A stretch of DNA of 13,177 bases from an uncultured Neomegalonema sp. (GTDB lineage: Bacteria > Pseudomonadota > Alphaproteobacteria > Rhodobacterales > Rhodobacteraceae), in the NCBI GenBank assembly GCA_937958345.1, contig CALGNW010000115.1, forward strand, positions 1-13,177. The letters are read 5' to 3'. The position numbers and the translations under genes are program-made. Each line of letters starts with the position of its first letter. Position 1 is the stretch's first letter. The notes beneath the pieces are model-generated. The model was given only the letters and a program-made list of their open reading frames with translations. It did not search any database and was not told where the DNA came from. Of the stretch, positions 1 to 6,741 are shown in pieces.

Positions 1-60
1 CAAGCGCCGGGCATCGATCTGCTGACGGCCAGAAAAAAACGGGCAAACGCATATGAATAA
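1..60 (+). CDS. C-terminal end of an unidentified upstream gene (partial)
   Basis: Two + strand frames are open from the left edge. One runs in the frame of base 1 and ends with TAA at 58-60, giving a 19-residue tail that ends in ANAYE. The other runs in the frame of base 3 and ends with TGA at 54-56, making an ATGA overlap with the next start codon. The first has the more coding-like third positions over its first ten codons, so I annotate it, but the choice is uncertain. Either way an upstream gene would overlap the ligase start at 53, which suggests an operon entering from the left. Too little protein is visible to name a family. Confidence 0.4.
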   Translation, partial: QAPGIDLLTARKKRANAYE

Positions 61-1267
61 AATGATGACCGGCACGGTCGATGTGACCGTCGACATGCCG
101 AAAAAAGTGGCCCCAGAAGTTGCCGCCGATATCGTCAAGGAATCTGTTTTCGTCTCGCCGCATCTTGAGCGCATCAGCGTTGCAGACGATTGCGCGACGG
201 CGGTTTTGCATATCCGTGATGCCGAATTCACCGACGAAGTGGTCGATAAGGCCGCGCGGTATCTGGCGGTGATGGCGAAACAGCGCACCGGCTTTGACAT
301 CAAATGCTATTCCGAGAATATCCGCCGGGATGACGGCCCGTTTCAGGCGGGCGTGAATGAAGAATTCATCAAACGCGGATGGGTCTACGACTACGGAAAA
401 GGGCAAATCGCCTATAACGGTCCCGTCCTTAAGGTCGCGCGCCTTGTGAACGAAATTGCGGGCAAGCTGTACGAGGAAAACTTCGACGCGGTTGACGGGC
501 AATTTCCGGGCTTCATCGACGCTGATATACTGCACAAATGCGGGTACTTTGACAGCCACCCGAATCAGGCAACATTTGTCGGAAACGTATTGGAAGACTT
601 CGACGCGCTCGAAGAATTTCGTGTCGCCAACAGTTGCGCCGAAGGCGCGATTTTGCCGCCGTCGGAGCATATCCATCACGACGGCATGTGCCTGAACCCC
701 GCCGCCTGCTTTCCGGCCTATCCGACTTTAGAGGGCAAGACCATCGGGCAGGATGGGTTTGCGTTGTCGTGGCTCGGGCGGGTGTTCCGTTATGAAAGCC
801 GCAATGCCTCGGGGCTGGATCGACTCTACGAATTCAATGTGCGCGAGATTGTCTTTGTCGGAACAGACGCCTTTGTCGCGCGTAAACGCCAACAGGCGAT
901 TCCCTTGGTAACAGGGCTGGCCGAGACGTTTGACCTCGACATGAAAATCGAAACGGCGACCGACCCGTTCTTCGCCACGGTTTCCGCTTCGAAAAAATTC
1001 TTTCAGGCGGCGCAGGAAGTTAAAAACGAAATCCTGATTCCGGTTCTGGACAAGGCCGGAAACAAAAAACCGATGGCTTGCGGTTCCGTGAATATGCACG
1101 GGCGTTTCTTTGGCGAAAAATTCAACATCACGGCGGCGGATGGTGAACCGGCCTCGACCGGCTGCATCGGATTGGGGATCGAGCGTTGGGTTCTTGCGGC
1201 CTTTACCCAACACGGTTTCGACCCGATGCGCTGGCCCGAAGCCGTGCGTGACCGGGTCTTCGGATAA
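53..1267 (+). CDS. Class II aaRS-like amino acid:[carrier protein] ligase, long form
   Basis: This 404-residue protein resembles truncated class II aminoacyl-tRNA synthetases related to the atypical (methanogen-type) seryl-tRNA synthetase. Characterised rhizobial relatives such as Bradyrhizobium Bll0957 activate small amino acids with ATP and load them onto a carrier protein, not onto tRNA. Visible landmarks are PAACFP with Cys219, a motif 2-like FRYE (245-248), Glu265 in VREIVF, and motif 3-like GCIGLGIERW (370-379) with Cys371 and Arg378. The spacing Cys219-Glu265-Cys371 resembles the Cys-Glu-Cys zinc site of that family. No tRNA-binding coiled coil of the bacterial SerRS type is evident. 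About 110-130 N-terminal residues precede the catalytic core, an extension absent from the short enzymes. The carrier protein gene follows 30 bases downstream. The ATG at 53 has a poor ribosome site and may depend on coupling to the upstream gene; ATGs at 62 and 65 are alternatives. The amino acid used is unknown. Confidence 0.82.
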   Translation: MNKMMTGTVDVTVDMPKKVAPEVAADIVKESVFVSPHLERISVADDCATAVLHIRDAEFTDEVVDKAARYLAVMAKQRTGFDIKCYSENIRRDDGPFQAGVNEEFIKRGWVYDYGKGQIAYNGPVLKVARLVNEIAGKLYEENFDAVDGQFPGFIDADILHKCGYFDSHPNQATFVGNVLEDFDALEEFRVANSCAEGAILPPSEHIHHDGMCLNPAACFPAYPTLEGKTIGQDGFALSWLGRVFRYESRNASGLDRLYEFNVREIVFVGTDAFVARKRQQAIPLVTGLAETFDLDMKIETATDPFFATVSASKKFFQAAQEVKNEILIPVLDKAGNKKPMACGSVNMHGRFFGEKFNITAADGEPASTGCIGLGIERWVLAAFTQHGFDPMRWPEAVRDRVFG

Positions 1268-1297
1268 CAGATAAAAACCACTAGAGGGAGATTACAC

Positions 1298-1540
1298 ATG
1301 CGACTGACTGAAATTGTAGCTGACGTTCTGTCGATTGATCCGGCAATCCTGTCGAATGAATCAAATGCCAAGAACACACCGAACTGGGACAGCGCGCGTC
1401 ACATTGATCTGATGCTGGCTGTCGAAGTGGCCTTTGACGTGCAATTCACAATGCCCGAAATCACGTCGATGCAAAACCTTGGCGATATGCGTGCGTTGCT
1501 GACTGCCAAGGGCGCGCTGCAATCCGCCGTTGCGGCCTGA
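1298..1540 (+). CDS. Acyl carrier protein-like partner of the ligase
   Basis: This 80-residue acidic protein has the fold pattern of a phosphopantetheine carrier protein. The attachment site is very probably Ser32 in NWDSARHIDLMLAVE (29-43), which matches the Asp-Ser motif and the following helix II. The purine-rich stretch at 1283-1290 is a good ribosome site about 7 bases before the ATG. The sequence differs from the fatty-acid-synthesis ACP, which normally carries the DSLD form and sits next to fab genes. Its position directly after the aaRS-like ligase suggests that it is the ligase's acceptor, as in the rhizobial ligase/carrier pairs. It is the last gene of the unit, because a strong terminator follows. 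The type of carrier is clear; the partnership is inferred from context. Confidence 0.85.
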   Translation: MRLTEIVADVLSIDPAILSNESNAKNTPNWDSARHIDLMLAVEVAFDVQFTMPEITSMQNLGDMRALLTAKGALQSAVAA

Positions 1541-1559
1541 ACGAACCCCGATAAGAATG

Positions 1560-1580
1560 GCGCCGCGGTGATTGCGGCGC
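1560..1580 (+). other. GC-rich hairpin after the carrier protein gene
   Basis: A perfect 7-bp inverted repeat, GCGCCGC (1560-1566) and GCGGCGC (1574-1580), encloses a 7-base loop. A run of five T begins only at 1592, so this is a weaker terminator candidate than the hairpin that follows. It may serve as a first stop or protect the 3' end of the mRNA. Confidence 0.5.
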
Positions 1581-1604
1581 GATAAGAGCGATTTTTGAAC
1601 TCAA

Positions 1605-1642
1605 GGCTCTCCACCGTTTGCGGCGTGGAGGGCCTCTTTTTT
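1605..1642 (+). terminator. Rho-independent terminator of the ligase/carrier unit
   Basis: A 10-bp stem pairs 1605-1614 with 1625-1634, with one G-U pair, around a 10-base loop. It is followed at once by TCTTTTTT (1635-1642). This is a textbook intrinsic terminator for + strand transcripts. In the other direction the hairpin is not followed by a T run, so for the convergent alcohol dehydrogenase transcript it is at best a weak terminator. Confidence 0.88.
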
Positions 1643-1651
1643 ACCGCCGGT

Positions 1652-2812
1652 TCAGGCCCAGATTTCCTCGTACAGCGCGATGATTTCCTGCGCGGTCGGA
1701 ACCCGCGGATTGTTCTGCGGCGATCCCGAGGCCAGCGCCTGCTCGGCCATCACCGGCAGTTTCGCAAAATACGCGGCCTCGTCGTGGCCCTGCGCCTTGG
1801 GCGAGGGTACTTGCAAATCGTCATTCAGCGTGCGCAGGCCCGCGACCAGTTTCTCACAGGCCAGTCTGTCATTGTCGCTATCCTGTGCCATCCCCGTCAC
1901 GCGCGCGCAATCGGCATACCGCGCGGGCGCATGACTGACGGAAAAGGCTGTGACAGCGGGCAACAGCATCGCATTCGACAACCCGTGCGCGACATGAAAA
2001 TGCGCCCCGATAGGGCGGCTCATTCCGTGGACGAGCGCGACGGAGGCATTCGAAAAGGCCATCCCCGCTTGTGATGCCGCCAGCATCAACGCCTCGCGCG
2101 CCTCGGCATTTTCGGGTTCGGTACAGGCCGTGCGCACATGCTTGGCGATGGCGGACATTGCGGCCAGTGCAAAGGCGTCGGTATAGGGAAATGCTTTACG
2201 GCTGACATAGGCTTCGATCGCATGGGTCAGGCTGTCGACCGCAGTATCAGCGGTAATGCGGGCCGGTTTCGTGGTGGTGAAAGTCCAATCGATCAGGGCT
2301 GCCGTCGCGACCGAGGCGAGGCCGCTAAGGTTATATTTTTCGACCAGCCCGGTATCGGTAATCACGCACCAGCGCGTTAGCTCTGACCCTGTGCCCCCCG
2401 TGGTCGGGACAAGGATTAGTGGCAACCCGCATCGGTCAATCTGGGCGGGCGCCTTATAGTCGCGGACATGACCGGGATTGACGGCCATAAAGCTTATGGC
2501 CTTTGCCGTATCCATCGGTGATCCGCCACCGAACCCGATGATGCAGTCATAATCCCCGCCGTTTAGCACCGCGAGACCGGCATCAACGCAGGTATCTGTC
2601 GGGTCTTCAATCACGCCGTCAAACAATCCGTGCGTGATGCCCGCGCCGTCCAGCGCATCCGTCATCGTCTTCACATGGCCCAGCGCAACCAGATTGGTGT
2701 CCGTGACAATCAAAGGGCGGGACAGGCCAAGCTGTGCCAGCACTTCCGGCGTTTCCAGCGCGACGCCGCCACCGATACGGATAATGCGCGGGGATTGAAC
2801 GCGCCCGATCAT
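1652..2812 (-). CDS. Iron-containing alcohol dehydrogenase (group III)
   Basis: This 386-residue protein belongs to the Fe-ADH family, cytoplasmic NAD(P)-dependent dehydrogenases that interconvert alcohols and aldehydes or ketones. Visible motifs are the nucleotide-binding GFGGGSPMDTAK (93-104), PTTGGTGSE (136-144), and the four expected metal ligands Asp193, His197, His262 and His276, spaced almost as in E. coli FucO. The length is typical. I chose the ATG at 2812 because the conserved N-terminus begins there; an in-frame ATG at 2932 would add 40 non-conserved residues inside the preceding gene. The start lies one base after the stop of the RraA-like gene (TGAGATG), so the two are probably translated in a coupled way. 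That neighbour suggests a role in hydroxy- or keto-acid catabolism, but the substrate cannot be read from the sequence. Transcription runs towards the carrier protein gene. Confidence 0.93.
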   Translation of the reverse strand: MIGRVQSPRIIRIGGGVALETPEVLAQLGLSRPLIVTDTNLVALGHVKTMTDALDGAGITHGLFDGVIEDPTDTCVDAGLAVLNGGDYDCIIGFGGGSPMDTAKAISFMAVNPGHVRDYKAPAQIDRCGLPLILVPTTGGTGSELTRWCVITDTGLVEKYNLSGLASVATAALIDWTFTTTKPARITADTAVDSLTHAIEAYVSRKAFPYTDAFALAAMSAIAKHVRTACTEPENAEAREALMLAASQAGMAFSNASVALVHGMSRPIGAHFHVAHGLSNAMLLPAVTAFSVSHAPARYADCARVTGMAQDSDNDRLACEKLVAGLRTLNDDLQVPSPKAQGHDEAAYFAKLPVMAEQALASGSPQNNPRVPTAQEIIALYEEIWA

Positions 2813-2813
2813 C

Positions 2814-3527
2814 TCAGCGCCCTGTCTTCGCACGCCACGCGGCAAAGTCGGCTTTGGTTTCGTCATTTGTTGCGGGGTAAAGCCCGATGATCGACTTTCC
2901 GGCCTGCACCTGTTCGGTGACAAAATCTTCAAACACCGTCATTTCGACAGTTTCGTCCGCGATCTCGTCCGCGATTTCAGCGGGGATCACGACAACACCC
3001 TCGCCGTCACCGACGATGATATCACCGGGAAAAACCGGCGCATCGCCGCATCCGATCGGCTCGTTAATGCCAATGGCTTCGTGTATTGTCAGGTTGGTCG
3101 GGGCAGACGGGCGCGCGTGATAGGCGGGAAAGTCCATCTCCGCAATTTCGGGGCTGTCACGAAACCCGCCATCGGTGACGACACCGGCACAACCGCGCAC
3201 CATCATGCGTGTGACAAGGATTGAACCGGCGGATGCCGCGCGCGGGTCTTTCCGGCTGTCAATCACCATCACCGCACCCTCGGGACAGTCCTCGACCGCC
3301 TTGCGCTGCGGATGTTCGGGGTTCTGGAAGACGCTGACAGGATTGCGGTCCTCGCGCGCGGGCATATAGCGCAACGTAAACGCTTCGCCGACCATCGGCA
3401 CGGCATTGCCCAGCGGCAGGACGCCCTGGATCATCTGATTGCGAAATCCGCGCTTGAAAAGGGCCGTACAAAGCGTCGCCGTACTCACGGTCAGCAACTT
3501 GTCGCGGGTTGTTTTCGATAAAGGCAT
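2814..3527 (-). CDS. RraA-like / HMG-aldolase-family protein
   Basis: A 237-residue protein of the RraA-like superfamily. Members include the E. coli RNase E inhibitor RraA and divalent-metal class II aldolases that cleave 4-hydroxy-4-methyl-2-oxoglutarate or decarboxylate oxaloacetate. The family signature GVVTDGGFRD (115-124) is intact, with Arg123 and Asp124 as the usual pyruvate- and metal-binding pair, and GDGEGVVVIP (173-182) follows. The protein is longer than true RraA (about 160 residues), which favours an enzyme over an RNase regulator, although automatic annotation often uses the regulator name. I chose the ATG at 3527 because family similarity starts there, but no clear ribosome site precedes it. 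A GTG at 3629 with AAAGG five bases upstream would add 34 residues. It is first in a two-gene unit with the Fe-ADH, which supports a catabolic role. Confidence 0.85.
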   Translation of the reverse strand: MPLSKTTRDKLLTVSTATLCTALFKRGFRNQMIQGVLPLGNAVPMVGEAFTLRYMPAREDRNPVSVFQNPEHPQRKAVEDCPEGAVMVIDSRKDPRAASAGSILVTRMMVRGCAGVVTDGGFRDSPEIAEMDFPAYHARPSAPTNLTIHEAIGINEPIGCGDAPVFPGDIIVGDGEGVVVIPAEIADEIADETVEMTVFEDFVTEQVQAGKSIIGLYPATNDETKADFAAWRAKTGR

Positions 3528-3753
3528 GATGAAGCCGTCTGTGTCTTTTGCGGAATATGGTTCGCTGTTTTTGGCAGCTGCGGCCCGAAACGTAAAACTC
3601 TTTCGGCACGGGGGGCAAATATCACGCACCGTTACCTTTCGCCGCGTTCAACACATTTTCATTTTAAGATTTATAATCAGTCTTCTATGAAAAGAGACAG
3701 GCGCAGGCCCAGTTTGTTCACGTATGCCGCGTAGATTGAACAGAGAGGAAACG
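3528..3753. promoter_or_regulatory. Divergent intergenic region
   Basis: This stretch of 226 bases separates the RraA-like gene from the cysteine-cluster gene and contains an AT-rich core at about 3650-3680. That core very likely holds promoters in both directions. If the GTG at 3629 is the true start of the RraA-like protein, 3528-3629 is coding and the intergenic part shrinks to about 124 bases. Confidence 0.6.
3648..3677 (+). promoter_or_regulatory. Candidate sigma70-type promoter for the cysteine-cluster gene
   Basis: TCAACA (3648-3653) matches four of six bases of the -35 consensus. It is separated by 18 bases from a perfect -10 box, TATAAT (3672-3677). A transcript from about 3684 would have a leader of roughly 70 bases before the ATG at 3754. 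On the other strand the same AT-rich core offers TATAAA- and TAAAAT-like -10 boxes for the RraA-like gene, but without a convincing -35. Confidence 0.5.
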
Positions 3754-4521
3754 ATGAATCAGACTTCCACAATTACTCCGCCGGACGGCGCGCGCGAAGC
3801 CCGTCGTTATCTCGATTATTTCAATCGGATGGGCGTGACGAAAAAGAGCGTTCTTGAATCCGTCGGGCTGACCTACGCCCGCTCGAACGTTTATTTCGAC
3901 GATGTTTACAGTTGGATGGCCGAAACGGGCAGTTTCAAAATCGCCTGCGGCGCGGGCTGTGCCTATTGCTGTCATACCATGGTCAGCGTCCTGCCGCCCG
4001 AGGCTTTTTATCTGGCCAATCACATCGAAACCGAATTCGAGCCGGACGTTTCCAAGGCGCTTATACAGCGCGTCATCGACCATGACGCAAAACACCGCGG
4101 ACTGTCCGGTGCGGGACGGCATGAGGGGCATATCGCCTGTCCGATGCTGGACCCCGAAACATGGCTGTGCGGCGTTCACAGCGCGCGTCCTCTGACATGC
4201 CGGTCGATGCATTCCAGCGACAAGCCGTCCTGCAAAAAGGCATTTGACGAGCGCGACGCCTATATCTCGACGCCCTCGCATCAGTTGTTCTTTGAAAACA
4301 CGCAGGCCTATTACGACGCCTTCGGAACCGCCTTGCTCGAACACGAGCTGGAAATGGAGCCGCTCGAACTGAATGCGGCGTTGGCGACGATCTGGACGGA
4401 AAAAAATGTTCTGATCCGCTGGATCGCGGGCGAAAAGCCGTTCGAGGCCGCCTATGCTGACAGGATGATGACCGACCGCGCGCCGACGCAGGAGGAACTC
4501 TCATCCGGCAAAGGCACGTGA
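3754..4521 (+). CDS. YkgJ-family cysteine-cluster metal-binding protein
   Basis: A 255-residue soluble protein with the eight-cysteine pattern of the YkgJ / CxxCxxCC family, described as zinc- or iron-chelating and of mostly unknown function. Cys65, Cys69, Cys72 and Cys73 lie in CGAGCAYCC (65-73), followed by the family's VSVLPPEA stretch. Cys129, Cys139, Cys149 and Cys160 follow at near-equal spacing, with RPLTCR around Cys149. The C-terminal 90 residues are acidic and helical in character and I recognise no domain there. AGAGGAA (3744-3750) places the start at the ATG at 3754; an upstream ATG at 3724 has no such site. The stop codon overlaps the GTG start of the ChaN-like gene, so the two proteins are probably made together, which hints at a shared metal-related job. 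The bound metal and the role are unproven. Confidence 0.85.
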   Translation: MNQTSTITPPDGAREARRYLDYFNRMGVTKKSVLESVGLTYARSNVYFDDVYSWMAETGSFKIACGAGCAYCCHTMVSVLPPEAFYLANHIETEFEPDVSKALIQRVIDHDAKHRGLSGAGRHEGHIACPMLDPETWLCGVHSARPLTCRSMHSSDKPSCKKAFDERDAYISTPSHQLFFENTQAYYDAFGTALLEHELEMEPLELNAALATIWTEKNVLIRWIAGEKPFEAAYADRMMTDRAPTQEELSSGKGT

Positions 4522-5360
4522 ACCGGCGGGGATTTCTCGCTGTAAGCGGAGGGGCCGCACTGGTCCCTTCGGTCTCGCTTGCATCCGGTATTGATAATGC
4601 CGTGGCTGCAGTGGCGGGCGCTGATTTCGTCGCGATTGGCGAATTGCACGATAACCCCGACCATCACCGGATGCAGGCCAAACTGGTCGCGGCACTGGCC
4701 CCGGCGGGGCTGGCATTCGAGATGATCCCGCAGATCAAAGAAGAGGCTGTGAACCGTTTGCGCGCCGATGGCGTCTCGCGGGCGGAACTGGGCGAGGCGT
4801 TGGAATGGGAGGCGAGCGGATGGCCTGCATGGCGGCACTATGCCCCGATCTTCGAGGCCGCGCCTGACGCCTATGTCGCGGGCGGCGGTCTTTCGAAATC
4901 CGACCTCGGTGCTGTCTACACCAAGGGTGCGGCGGGTCTGGGCGAAGATATGGCGGCGCGATACGGGCTGAACGCGGCAATGCCGGATGCGGATCGCGCG
5001 GCAATGCTGGACGAGCAATATGCCGTCCATTGTGAGCTGATCGAACGCGAAAGGCTCGGCGCGATGGTCGAGGTGCAGCGCGCGTGGGATGCGGCCTATG
5101 CCGAGGCGTGGCATCGGGCGGGCATCGCGGGCGGCGGTCTTAGCGTTCTGATTTGCGGGAATGCCCATGCGCGGCTCGATCGCGGTGCGCCCGCCTATCT
5201 TGCGCTGGCCGTTCCCGATGCGGCGATCGCCAGTATCGGCCTGGTTGAGGATGGTCTGAGCGCGGATGACGGCCAGTTTACCGTCACCCTCAGTGCACCT
5301 GCGCCCGAACGGGATGACCCGTGCGAGCAGATGCGCGAGGCAATGAAGAAGAAGGGCTAA
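4518..5360 (+). CDS. ChaN-like (DUF399) putative haem/iron-binding protein with Tat signal
   Basis: A 280-residue protein of the ChaN/DUF399 family, whose Campylobacter member binds haem as a surface lipoprotein linked to iron uptake. Family landmarks are GELHDNPDHH (41-50), EMIP (68-71), a W-P-A-W-R-H-Y stretch (102-108) and CGNAHAR (213-219). The N-terminus has RRGF (3-6), then a hydrophobic stretch and SLASG (20-24). This is a short Tat-type signal peptide with no lipobox cysteine, so the protein is probably a soluble periplasmic one. The GTG at 4518 is the only reasonable start, because the next Met (residue 52) lies beyond the GELHD motif. AAAGG at 4510-4514 precedes it closely, and GTGA overlaps the stop of the cysteine-cluster gene. 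The 3' end overlaps the stop codon of the opposing TusA-like gene. Haem binding here is inferred from the family only. Confidence 0.85.
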   Translation: MNRRGFLAVSGGAALVPSVSLASGIDNAVAAVAGADFVAIGELHDNPDHHRMQAKLVAALAPAGLAFEMIPQIKEEAVNRLRADGVSRAELGEALEWEASGWPAWRHYAPIFEAAPDAYVAGGGLSKSDLGAVYTKGAAGLGEDMAARYGLNAAMPDADRAAMLDEQYAVHCELIERERLGAMVEVQRAWDAAYAEAWHRAGIAGGGLSVLICGNAHARLDRGAPAYLALAVPDAAIASIGLVEDGLSADDGQFTVTLSAPAPERDDPCEQMREAMKKKG

Positions 5361-5581
5361 CCGCCCTTGCGGATCACAAAAACCAGCGCGCCGTTTTCTT
5401 CGCCCTGACTTTTCAGCGTATGACCCTGTTCATTACAAAAATGCGGAACGTCGATCACGGCGGCAGGGTCGTCTGCCGTCACGCGCAAATGCGCGCCTGC
5501 TTCCATGGATTTTAGCCGTTTGCGGGCCTTTAGTACCGGCAGGGGACAGCGCAAGCCGCGTGCGTCCAGTTCCTCGGTCAT
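5357..5581 (-). CDS. TusA/SirA-family sulfurtransferase-like protein
   Basis: A 74-residue protein of the TusA/SirA/YeeD family, small cytoplasmic persulfide carriers that pass sulfur to tRNA thiolation, molybdenum cofactor or other acceptors. The family signature LDARGLRCPLPVLKAR (5-20) is complete, with the active cysteine at Cys12 in CPLP. A second cysteine lies at Cys49. The ATG overlaps the rodA stop by four bases (ATGA at 5581-5578), so it is the last gene of the rod-shape operon and probably translationally coupled. Its stop, TAG at 5359-5357, overlaps the ChaN-like gene's TAA on the other strand. I gave no symbol because TusA paralogues have different partners and the context is cell-wall growth, not tRNA modification. 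Confidence 0.92.
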   Translation of the reverse strand: MTEELDARGLRCPLPVLKARKRLKSMEAGAHLRVTADDPAAVIDVPHFCNEQGHTLKSQGEENGALVFVIRKGG

Positions 5582-6741
5582 GCGTCCGTCCGCTTTTTAA
5601 AGGGCACGCGTCCATGAACCTGTGCGCTCAACAGCAAGCCGAAGGCAAACAGGATCACAAGCATGGATGTCCCGCCATAACTGACCAGCGGCAGCGGAAC
5701 CCCGACCACAGGGGCAAGGCCCATCACCATCGCCATATTGATTGCGAAATAGCAGAAGAATGTAAAGCACACACCGGTCGCAACCAACCGCCCGAAGGTA
5801 TGCTTGATCCGCAGGGTTGCCATCAACCCGATGAACAAAATGACCATGTAAAGGCACAACAGTGTCAGCGCGCCGATCAGGCCGAATTCCTCGCCCAGCG
5901 TCGTGAAGATAAAGTCAGTGTGTTTTTCAGGCAGAAAGTCGAGGCGGCTCTGCGGGCCTTGGGTATAGCCCATGCCGCTATATCCGCCGGATCCGAAGGC
6001 AATTTTCGATTGGGTAATGTGATACCCCGCGCCCTGCGGATCGCTCGCCGGATCAAGAAAGGTTGTCAGGCGTCGGCATTGATAATCTTTGAGGATTTGC
6101 CAATCCTGCCCGCAGGATCCGAAAATAGCATAGATCAGAACACCGGCTCCTACGACCAAAAGGCCAAAGAACCAAAGGCTTGCCCCCGCCATAAACATGA
6201 TCGCAACGCCCCCGGCACACAGCAGAACCGCCGTGCCGAGATCGGGCTGTTTGATCACCAGTGCTGCGGGCAGGGCGATCAGCAACAGCGGAGGGAACAG
6301 CAAAAAGATGTTCTTTACCCTGTCGGGCCGCTGGTCATGGTAATAGCGCGCCAGCACGACAACGAGGGCAATCTTCATCAACTCGGAGGGTTGTAGCTTT
6401 ATGGGTCCCAGGTCGATCCAACGCACCGCTCCCATGCCCTTTGTTCCGACGAACTCGACGGCAATCAGCAGGGCAAAGGCAAAGATATAAAACGGCCACG
6501 CGGCTTTATACCAAAGCCGGATATCGATCATCGCAACGATGAACATGCCGAGAAATCCGACGGTAAACCGGATAATCTGCGCGCGTGCCCAAGGGTCGAA
6601 ATCGCCACCGGCGACGGAATAGAGCATCGCGAAACCGACAAGCGAAACAATAGCAAGCAGGATCGGCAGCGCCCAGTTCAGCCGTAACAGCTTGCGCCCG
6701 AGGCCGAGCTGAACCGGCGCACCTGAAAGGGACATGCTCAT
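5578..6741 (-). CDS. rodA: RodA, peptidoglycan glycosyltransferase of the elongasome
   Basis: A 387-residue polytopic membrane protein of the SEDS family (RodA/FtsW). It polymerises lipid II into glycan strands during lateral wall growth, paired with PBP2. About ten hydrophobic segments are visible. Conserved stretches include RWIDLGPIKLQPSE (107-120), KQPDLGTAVL (164-173), FLPEKHTDFIFTTLGEEFG (269-287) with the catalytically important Asp276, and PLPLVSYGGTSM near the C-terminus. The length is typical. It sits directly after mrdA, with the start ATG overlapping the mrdA stop by four bases (6741-6738), and its own stop overlaps the TusA-like start in the same way. The RodA rather than FtsW assignment rests on the mre/PBP2 context and on the absence of division genes nearby. 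Confidence 0.96.
   Translation of the reverse strand: MSMSLSGAPVQLGLGRKLLRLNWALPILLAIVSLVGFAMLYSVAGGDFDPWARAQIIRFTVGFLGMFIVAMIDIRLWYKAAWPFYIFAFALLIAVEFVGTKGMGAVRWIDLGPIKLQPSELMKIALVVVLARYYHDQRPDRVKNIFLLFPPLLLIALPAALVIKQPDLGTAVLLCAGGVAIMFMAGASLWFFGLLVVGAGVLIYAIFGSCGQDWQILKDYQCRRLTTFLDPASDPQGAGYHITQSKIAFGSGGYSGMGYTQGPQSRLDFLPEKHTDFIFTTLGEEFGLIGALTLLCLYMVILFIGLMATLRIKHTFGRLVATGVCFTFFCYFAINMAMVMGLAPVVGVPLPLVSYGGTSMLVILFAFGLLLSAQVHGRVPFKKRTDA

Noticed and set aside
53..1267. Annotation as a normal seryl- or threonyl-tRNA synthetase
   Set aside because: The catalytic motifs are class II, but the length, the absence of a recognisable tRNA-binding domain and the adjacent carrier protein fit the amino acid:carrier ligase group better.
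728..1377. - strand ORFs opposite the ligase gene
   Set aside because: They overlap the catalytic core of the ligase, have low-complexity basic composition and resemble no protein I know.
5560..6396. Long + strand ORF (278 codons) opposite rodA
   Set aside because: It lies wholly over rodA on the other strand, its protein is rich in Gln, His and Arg with no family resemblance, and rodA is unmistakable. It is a GC-bias shadow.
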